From Periplaneta americana (Eukaryota > Arthropoda > Insecta > Blattodea > Blattidae), in the NCBI RefSeq assembly GCF_040183065.1, contig NC_091120.1, positions 171,527,988-171,591,987 on the forward strand: a DNA stretch of 64,000 nt, given 5' to 3'. This document shows positions 56,945 to 64,000 of this stretch, piece after piece. Position numbers and translations under genes: made by a program. The notes under the pieces were generated by a model that was not told the origin of the DNA, searched no databases, and saw only the letters and a list, made by a program, of their open reading frames with translations. Every line of letters begins with the position of its first letter. Position 1 is the first letter of the stretch.

Positions 56945-59900
56945 ATGGATGAGTGTTATTTTGAATTCTTTTGTCCTCTTCCAAGAGAAAAATCTAGAGA
57001 AGAATATATGCTGAAAAAATGGGAAGAACGTTATGCAATAAAAGTTAAGCAAGAAAGAAATGTTATGAAGAAGTTACAATATGAAATGGCAGTAATGAAT
57101 ATAAAATATCCCTTTTTAGAAGCTTCACAACGTAGAGGTCATGCACTTGCAAAACTGAAAATACCTACATTCATGGGACAAATGCCAAAGTAAGTTGATA
57201 ACAATCTGAAAAGAAAACTCTTTTGTGTTTGTTGGTTCTATAGGTGATTAGGTAATGCACTACTTACCTTACTAACTTTTGTTCAATTTTTAAAGTGTAA
57301 GAATAATTGCATCGTAAATAATTGTTGTGAACGTAATAATTATGTATGCTCCAGTTTGATTGTTTTAAATTTGTTTCCAGGTTAAAATGAGGGAAAGTGA
57401 AGCATATCATGACATGCACTTATACAGTACAATTTCTTAGTGGTTATACACTCAACTATAAAAAATGCCAGTCTAACATATAACAATAGTTTCTTGAAAT
57501 AATCTAAGTTGACTGCTAATGAATATATTTTAGCAACTTTGACAATAACAAATAACTAAACAATACCGGTAAAGAAAGATTCACAAAAGATAGACTTGTG
57601 CATTAGTTAGTGTGTAGGATATCGTAAAATGGGACCCTTGAACCACTAAGAAATAGACACATTCACGTCACTCCTAATGCCATAAAGATTAATAGTCTTA
57701 GAATAAATGCAGTAAAGAGAAATTAGGAAATAAAATTAATTTAAAAAGTCTGGTATTTAAGGACACCCCTAATAAACCACCTTCCCCACACTTTCCAGAG
57801 ACTACTGCGACTTCACTATTAAAACACGACGTAATTTCTATGTACCGTATTTATTTTTTCCTTTCCTGTACTCTGCATTTTATTTTTTTTAAGAATTGAG
57901 TGCATGTATTTTCAACATTCTAACTTATATTCTCTTTAGCATTGAAACAATTTGGCATTTAGTGGACGCCTTATAAAAACATAAATAGCAAAACAGGGTA
58001 TGGAAAGATGAGGCTAACACATTTACTTTTATCCTTTTTCAGTTTAAAAACAATTTATCAGTTGGCATCACCTAGTAACAAGGATGATCTTTTCCAAATT
58101 GTCTCTGAAATCAACACCAAGCTCAAGAAGGGCAAGAAGTCCAAACTTGTCAATGACACGAGTATGAAGAAGAGAACTATCCAAATTTATGAAGACTTTG
58201 AAGAACTCAATGAAGACACGTCACACAGCAGCTCATATGTCCTTCCAGATTTCACTAATAAGTTGTTCAAAACACACAGTCCACCTTTAAAAACTATAAA
58301 CTATGTTAATATTTCAGAAGAAGAGAAAACAACTGTGTATAATGAAAACACACTTCTGAAAAAGAGAAGAGAACCTGAAACATTAACTAAAAAACGTGAA
58401 AAAATTCTGAACACGACCCCAAATAAGTCAGAGAGTTTAGAGCAGGGAACTGATCGTTTAGAAATGTCAACACATACTTACCATGCTAGAATGGATACTA
58501 AACTAAGAAAACAACCTAACCAAAAGTTGTGTGAAGATTCTGAAAAAATCAACGAAAATTATGCTAATTCACGAAATAAATCTTTTCCTTCACGTAGAAT
58601 TTTTAAGGAAATTCAGAATTTACCTTCTAATACTGAACACTATGGAAAACCTTCAAATTTAGATGGTTTTGAGTTAGATGATTATAAACGAAAAAATTAT
58701 CAGTTAGGGAAAAGTAAAAAGAATTGTCGCATTACTGATAAGGAAGAAAACTTAATGTTAAGTGTGGAGAAGAAAAGAAAAAGACCTAAAAATAAGAATA
58801 AGAAGAGTAAACGAAAATTATTTTGGACTTCAATGTGCAAAACAAATGAAGATAAGGAAAATGAAATTTTTGACTCTGATCAGGACGAGGACAACTATAA
58901 TGGAAGTCTTGAAATGCATAACAAAAACGAATGTGGAAAACAAAAGCAAACAATCAGAGATCCACTTGCCTTTGACGTCAGATTGCCATGTTCAACTCCA
59001 AAAGCAAAGAAATCGCATAATCCATACAATATCAACTCTGAGCTGTCAGATTATCCCAGCTGTTCGCCTAAATTCAGTGACAAATCTCTTTGTCTAGAGA
59101 CAGAAACGGAAACAGATATTCTACCTCAGTGTTCGCCTCTTCAGTATGCACCTGTTGACATCTACTCTGTAAGTATATCGAAGTAAATATGTTAATGGGG
59201 GGGAGGAGGGAGACATTTTTAAGCAACAAATAATCACCATCATGATCATCATAATTTGTCATGAATCATCAACAAAATCATTATTATTGTAACCTCTTCA
59301 TCGTCATTATTAAGTAAGTTAGCATTATATTCACCATAAAATTCTGTATAGGTTATTGGTTTCGTTAATTTATACAGAAAGAAATAGAATACACTTAATT
59401 AACATGAACTAATAGACGCATAATTAGACACTGGTACATAATTTAAACTAACAGTAATTACTCACTAGAATACATGATTGATTTTTTTTACTAAATACTT
59501 TTATAATCCCTGACAATTTATTAAACTTTTGCCTATAATTAGTGGATCTTTTTTTTTCTGGCTATTTTTAGTATACTCTATCTTGTGTAGGTTTAATTTA
59601 TTCTTTGTGCCCTATTAGTTAATATCACTGTCGTTTCGATACGTTTCTTTCTCGTTAATAGTATAAATCTATATAATACAGTGAGATCATTGCTAATACT
59701 CCTTCAAATCTGAAAACTTCTCGGCATCAGTGCATGCTATTTAATTTACAAATTATTCTAATACATTTTGTTTTGCAATACTACTAAATTTCTTTTCATG
59801 TTTGCATTGATAGTAGTCCATGCCACCATAAGTCAATATCAATGCAATAAGTTAAGGAAAAATACTCCATAATGTACCATTTTTAAAGTTTGCTTGTCGA

Positions 59901-61130
59901 AGTACCTCGATAACAATAGCAAAAAGATTCCTTTGCTAATTTTATTAGACTACATATAAAATCAAATCATCTGATTGAGGTTCTGGCTGATACGTATACT
60001 TATCTATTATCAGGCAGTACATCTCACTTGACGATATGTGTCAGAGGAAGAACAATTGTTTGTATGCATCTGAAATCTGACTAGTGTAATATGTACAGTA
60101 GCTAGTTGGTGATGTATGCAATGGAGGAAGAAAGGAACTTGCCACCCTATCCCATTATCTCCTGGCCTAGTTGCTTCATAAGTGGTATCACTTGTGAGGT
60201 TCAGACCTGTCTTCGGACAGTTGACTAAACAACATATAAAATCAATATGTGCACCCCAAGTAAAATTTTTAACAATGTATAAACTCAAAAAAAAAAAAAA
60301 AAAAAAAAACTGTTACTAACTTATAATCAATGTCTTCTTCAGCTGCTACGATGTTCGCAATCATGGATGTGAGAAAAATCTGTTTTTTTTTTAATCAAGG
60401 AAGCTGTTTTTTATTTAAACCATTTTTTTTTGTTCAAATAATTTATACTTTTAACATTAATCACAAATGAAATTGATACTAAAACTTTGTGTTGTACTGT
60501 AAACCTCTTCTGTGTATATTTCAACTAGACTGTGACTATAAATTAAGACTTTATAGTAGTACATATTAAGTTTTTTGACTTGTTCCATATTCTAGCTGTG
60601 AAGCAATGTACGCATACCATGGAATATTATTAAATACAATACAACACAACAATGAACAATGAAACAGCATTTGCTTTGCAATATCACACTGACTTTATTA
60701 TATTAATAATAGTTATAAACTGATATATAAAGAAAGAGAAAAAAACTAAATAAACTTTGTAGGTTGGTTATATAACTTTAAAATGGTCACAGTCCTGCCA
60801 TCTATCCGCAATATGCAGAACCTGAATCACGCAAGTGAAGTGGGTAGGCATTGGATATACACAGATTTGTTTTTGTTTTATTTATTTATATACCAGTACT
60901 TAACTGCAAAAGATGGTAAAATTCTTTATTTTTACATCACTGTTTAAAATGCATAATAACTAACTTTGCTTTCATATTTGTAGTCATCACAAGAAAGTTC
61001 TTCAGACAACACCGATCGATTGGCATATTTCTCACCTCCAGAATCTTCCCTAAAGAAGAAAAGGATGAATCATATATTTCTGGAAGAGAAAAATGAAGCG
61101 TCATCGAACGAAGATTGTAATACAAGGTAA
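56945..61130 (+). CDS. Three-exon host gene, unknown nuclear-type protein (505 aa)
   Basis: Exons: 56945-57189, 58043-59168 and 60984-61130. Donors are AAA|gtaagt, TCT|gtaagt and the terminal stop; acceptors are tttttcag| and atatttgtag|. Phases fit exactly: the split codon at the first junction becomes Asn82, and exon 2 ends in phase 0. The protein starts MDECYFEFFCPLPREKSREE, with a charged helical N-terminus (about 15-60). Later features are a basic cluster KKRKRPKNKNKKSKRK (325-340, likely nuclear localisation), a KEN motif in NEDKENEIF (353-355) and an acidic patch (359-365). Several Ser/Thr-Pro sites follow (STPK, CSPKF, CSPLQ, FSPPES). KEN boxes are recognised by the APC/C, so cell-cycle-regulated turnover is possible but unproven. 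I do not recognise the family. The last exon may instead splice at 61127 (gtaatc) to a short exon near 61643 or 61690; the version given stops at TAA 61128-61130. Intron 2 (59169-60983) carries an R2-UTR-like repeat. Confidence 0.72.
57190..58042 (+). other. Intron 1 of the 56945 gene
   Basis: gtaagt...tttttcag, 853 bp, AT-rich, no repeat recognised. Confidence 0.7.
59169..60983 (+). other. Intron 2 of the 56945 gene
   Basis: gtaagt...atttgtag, 1,815 bp. It holds the inverted dispersed repeat at 59968-60236 and an A-run of about 30 at 60280-60309. No exon recognised within it. Confidence 0.65.
59968..60236 (-). repeat. Dispersed repeat, possibly R2-type 3' UTR (copy 3, inverted)
   Basis: Complement of the repeats at 21893 and 45890: TCTCACTTGACGATATGTGT, TATCCCATTATCTCCTGGCC and GTCTTCGGACAGTTGAC. 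It lies in intron 2 of the host gene. The A-run downstream at 60280 could be an associated tail. Confidence 0.78.
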
Positions 61131-61920
61131 TCTTTACCGAACTTCAGTTCACAACAGTAAGAACTTAAATAGGTGCCAGTACTGGTAGTCTATTCATTGT
61201 TAATCATTTTGAAATGTAGGCCTATTAATGTCCAGTGCTAAGTCTCTTATGTATTACAGTTGAGAGAAACAATGTAGGCAGATGATACTATTCTCCTTAA
61301 CACTGCTCAACTCCATGTTCTTGGACAAAGTCTGAAATTTAAAACTCCTTATACAGAGCTGTCAAGGATCCTCATGGTAACTAAGTGAGATCACTGGTCA
61401 GGAAGAGTGAGATTCAAGGAAAATGTGTGAGACAACAAATTTCTTTTATATACTTGTATCCATTTATTTCACAATTAATCTAGGAAACCACAATTTTTTT
61501 ATAATGCAAATTATTTTTATGCAATATTCATAAGTTTTTTGGAAAAGAACAGAACACAAAATAAGTTAATATATTCCAAATATTGTACTTTAATTGTAAA
61601 CGATACAAATCTCACTCTTTATTGCAATGTGTTTTATTATAGCCTCCTGATGCGTTTCTTTCTTAGCATTAGCAACTACTTCTTTCAGCAGTGGTTCGAA
61701 TGTGTGGCATGGTTCAGAATGGCCATTTTCATGGTCTAGACAGATAATAATGCACCATCCACGTTCAATGAAGGTCTAAAAGCTGTTTCATTTTTCCTTA
61801 TCATAGAAAAACACGTTCTTTGCCAGCATTAGAATGTAAAATTATCAAAACCAATTTTGCAACCTCAGATAGTCTCTTGTACCTCATTTCTCCATTTGCT
61901 AGTTTCATCTGAGCCCAGAT

Positions 61921-61965
<45 letters not shown>

Positions 61966-62826
61966 CAGATTGCTCATCCCTATGTTAAAATCGGTAGCAC
62001 TTTGAAGAGAACAACTGCCAGGATCGCCACTCGTCACCGTAAACGAACACGAGATTGCTGTACGGTCGCTAATGCAATTCAAATGGGAGTTATGACGTGA
62101 CTTCTTATGTAACAACTAGATGGCAGCATAGTAAACCTGACAAAAGTTGTTACCGTCAAAGCCTATAAGGCCAAGCAATCTGGGTAGGCTATATATTATA
62201 TATTATGATATAGGATCTGAGATAAATATGCCCAAAAATTACATCCTTTCGGTAAATGTACCGACTTACTTGCACCTCATCTTGGACTTTAGCATTTTTC
62301 CACACATCTTCAGGGATACTGTCTTCTATTAAAATTGTGTAATCCACAAATGCGTGAGATTTCAGCTCGAGTGCATGTGAGCGTGAGATTGGCCTCGAAT
62401 TAATGTCTATCATGCACTTGGCAGGTCTGCCTTATAGTTAGTTATTACACCTTTATGTTACAGTTAGCAGATAAAAGAACCAGTACAGCTAACAATTCAA
62501 ACATATAATTTACGCAAAATATGTATCATGTAATTTTATGCGGCCAACCCTGCACTTGCTACAGTTGAGGCGGTAGCCGGAAAAGGGGCCCATGGGTCTA
62601 TAGGCCCTTTTTCGGGAGAATATTTAATTCGATTCTCCGTGTTAAAATCTACTTGCTTACGTATTTTCGTTTCAATATCTTGTAAACAGAGGGCAGGGTA
62701 GCTAATTGAATGAATCCATGCACTCTTACGTAGTTTTGAAACGCAGCAAACATCAACACAGTCAGCTTGAGACAGGCACTGCAAGCAGTATAATTGTGTT
62801 GTGTGTAGTAGTTGTGATCAGTCTGT
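61131..62826. other. Unassigned stretch downstream of the gene
   Basis: Includes a possible LINE catalytic remnant (ADDTILLNTAQLHVLGQSL at 61277-61335), a (TA)n tract at 61923-61964 and, near 61643-61790, candidate alternative last exons. No firm gene. Confidence 0.4.
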
Positions 62827-63520
62827 GTGCGATCTGAATTGTTTAAAAATGGAGAACATAAACGAAAAAAGAGGAGAGAGGGCATGAAAATGAACTTAAA
62901 ACGAGGAGACAGAAAAATGAATAAACAACATGATAATACGTATATGCTATTATTGAAGGTACGTTTTTGCACCAGTTATTTCTGCTGTCAGAAGGAATGT
63001 TTCTCCAAATTCACTGCTGATGAACAGGAAGATCTCTTCGAAATATTTTACAGTGGGCAAAGTTATTGCAGGATACTACAGTGGCAGGCTTGTTATCAAA
63101 AAAGTCTTTTAGTCGTAAATGTAACTTAAAATCCAAATGTAAGTCATGAAAATGCATGAACATATTCTCTGCGTCGACGTGGTGTTCAGCAAGAGGTGTG
63201 TCGTCAAATGATTTTGGGACTCTTCAAAATTTCTGCCAAAAGACAGAGTAATACAAGGGAAAATATTGAAAGGTGAAACATTTGAGGAAAAAGGGGGTTC
63301 TCATGAAAACAGACCATATAAAATGAACAACAATATAATGGGATTTACTGCAGTCCATCTACAATCCATCCCACATAGCAAGATCTAATATTGTCAACTA
63401 CCCCAAACCTAAATATCAAGATTCTCTTTGAGTTATTCTGTGATTATTACAAAGAAAAGACTGGTGAAAGACTGAATTTGAAGTACAAAACATATTTCAA
63501 ATATTTCAAACAGTTGGCTT
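62827..63520 (+). pseudogene. Arthropod multi-copy ORF remnant (mobile-element linked)
   Basis: Pieces in shifting frames recall an uncharacterised arthropod repeat protein: GEHKRKKRREGMKMNLKRGD, then CCQKECFSKFTADEQEDLFE (a Cys-rich segment), then VCRQMILGLFKISAKR, KGGSHENRP and a late block NLNIKILFELFCDYYKEKTG, ERLNLKYKTYFKYFK (about 63400-63508). The order matches what I remember of that family (basic head, Cys cluster, CxxMFLxxLGI, GKHxNHK, YxxYCxE), but I cannot name its element. At least three frame changes occur. Confidence 0.6.
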
Positions 63521-64000
63521 GACAACATCATTGAAGAGAGCAAAATTGCATTGGGAGAAAACATCAATGAAGATGATTCTCAAAGTGAGTGTGAGTCCAT
63601 CCAGGATGTGCACTAAAGTGTAAACTGCACTATGTGAGTCCATTCTAGATTAATATTAAATAACCTGTAATCTGTATTCTGTACCCAATAGATATTCTTG
63701 ATTCTCAAGTATTCGGTACAGTTTATGTCGTAACTGTCAGATATATGTAAGAAATAAAATTTTACTAAATTGATTATGAAATTGTAAACCACTGTAATGT
63801 GCGCCGTTCAATGCTGATATTAAAATTTCTGCTAAAATATAATCATATTGAAAGTATTTTTATAAAATAAACTTGTTCTCTGGAAAAAGGGCCTATAAAA
63901 TGGTTCATAAAATATATTATTTTATTAACACTATTAAAGTCGGAATTTATTATTTAACAAAAACTTGTAGACAAATCACTTTCATTTTGTTGTGTGCCTA
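63521..64000. other. Unassigned end of window
   Basis: AT-rich, no feature recognised. Confidence 0.4.

Noticed and set aside
61277-61335. Possible reverse transcriptase motif ADDTILLNTAQLHVLGQSL
   Set aside because: Only about 20 codons, no Tyr before ADD and no neighbouring motif; could be chance.
61539-61790. Alternative last exon(s) of the host gene near 61643 or 61690
   Set aside because: Acceptors fit in phase, but the donor at 61127 (gtaatc) is weak and an in-frame stop directly follows exon 3; the choice needs transcripts.

Overview
The window looks like ordinary, repeat-dominated chromosomal DNA of an arthropod, most likely a cockroach or relative (Blattodea; Periplaneta americana is my best guess). 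The grounds are AT-rich sequence with GT-AG introns, interstitial (TTAGG)n arrays (the arthropod telomere unit), many decayed arthropod-type transposons, very long (ATT)n microsatellites and several tRNA-headed SINE families. No prokaryotic, CRISPR, rRNA or viral gene block is visible. The species is an inference and was not tested.

Layout. 1-1.3 kb: a possible first exon and its intron. 1.3-10.4 kb: a transposon cluster holding an RTE-like LINE tail, a dead mariner, a hAT with 8-bp target-site duplication (TSD), a complete 2,196-bp hAT with an intact 494-aa transposase, an R2-type LINE fragment, a dead HTH gene, TTAGG arrays split by a SINE, a LINE tail and two MITEs. 11.4-13.4 kb: two adjacent minisatellites (43-bp and 80-bp units). 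14.4-25.9 kb: SINEs, LINE tails, an R2-type element split by a younger LINE, and a hAT MITE carrying a SINE. 26.7-28.8 kb and 40.3-42.6 kb: two inverted paralogous blocks with different insertions. 31.5-32.7 kb: a piggyBac-like element bounded by TTAA. 33.1-37.6 kb: a 183-bp MITE inside another inverted-repeat element, then hAT remnants inside (ATT)n tracts. 38.8-39.4 kb: an unclassified ORF probably linked to a mobile element. 44.3-45.7 kb: a 1.35-kb triplet-phased satellite. 48.0-51.4 kb: PIF/Harbinger-like elements with 3-bp TSDs. 52.0-56.1 kb: a four-level nest of DNA transposons whose innermost member is the second 2,196-bp hAT copy, again with an intact 494-aa ORF.

Host genes are sparse. 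The best candidate is a + strand gene at 56945-61130 (three exons fitted by eye, 505 aa, basic nuclear-type protein with a KEN motif). A short initiator exon with a consensus donor reads divergently from it at 56184-56088, which suggests a bidirectional promoter. Two other possible first exons lie at 134-189 (+) and 37813-37801 (-). No product name is assigned to any host gene.

The most informative features are the transposons. Two near-identical, equal-length hAT copies with exact TIRs, different perfect 8-bp TSDs and intact ORFs indicate recent transposition. A second family with CACAGTCTA ends and 7-bp TSDs is less easily classified and may be undescribed. All coordinates of TIRs and TSDs were read directly; family names rest on recognised protein motifs and TSD lengths. 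No alignment or database search was run.
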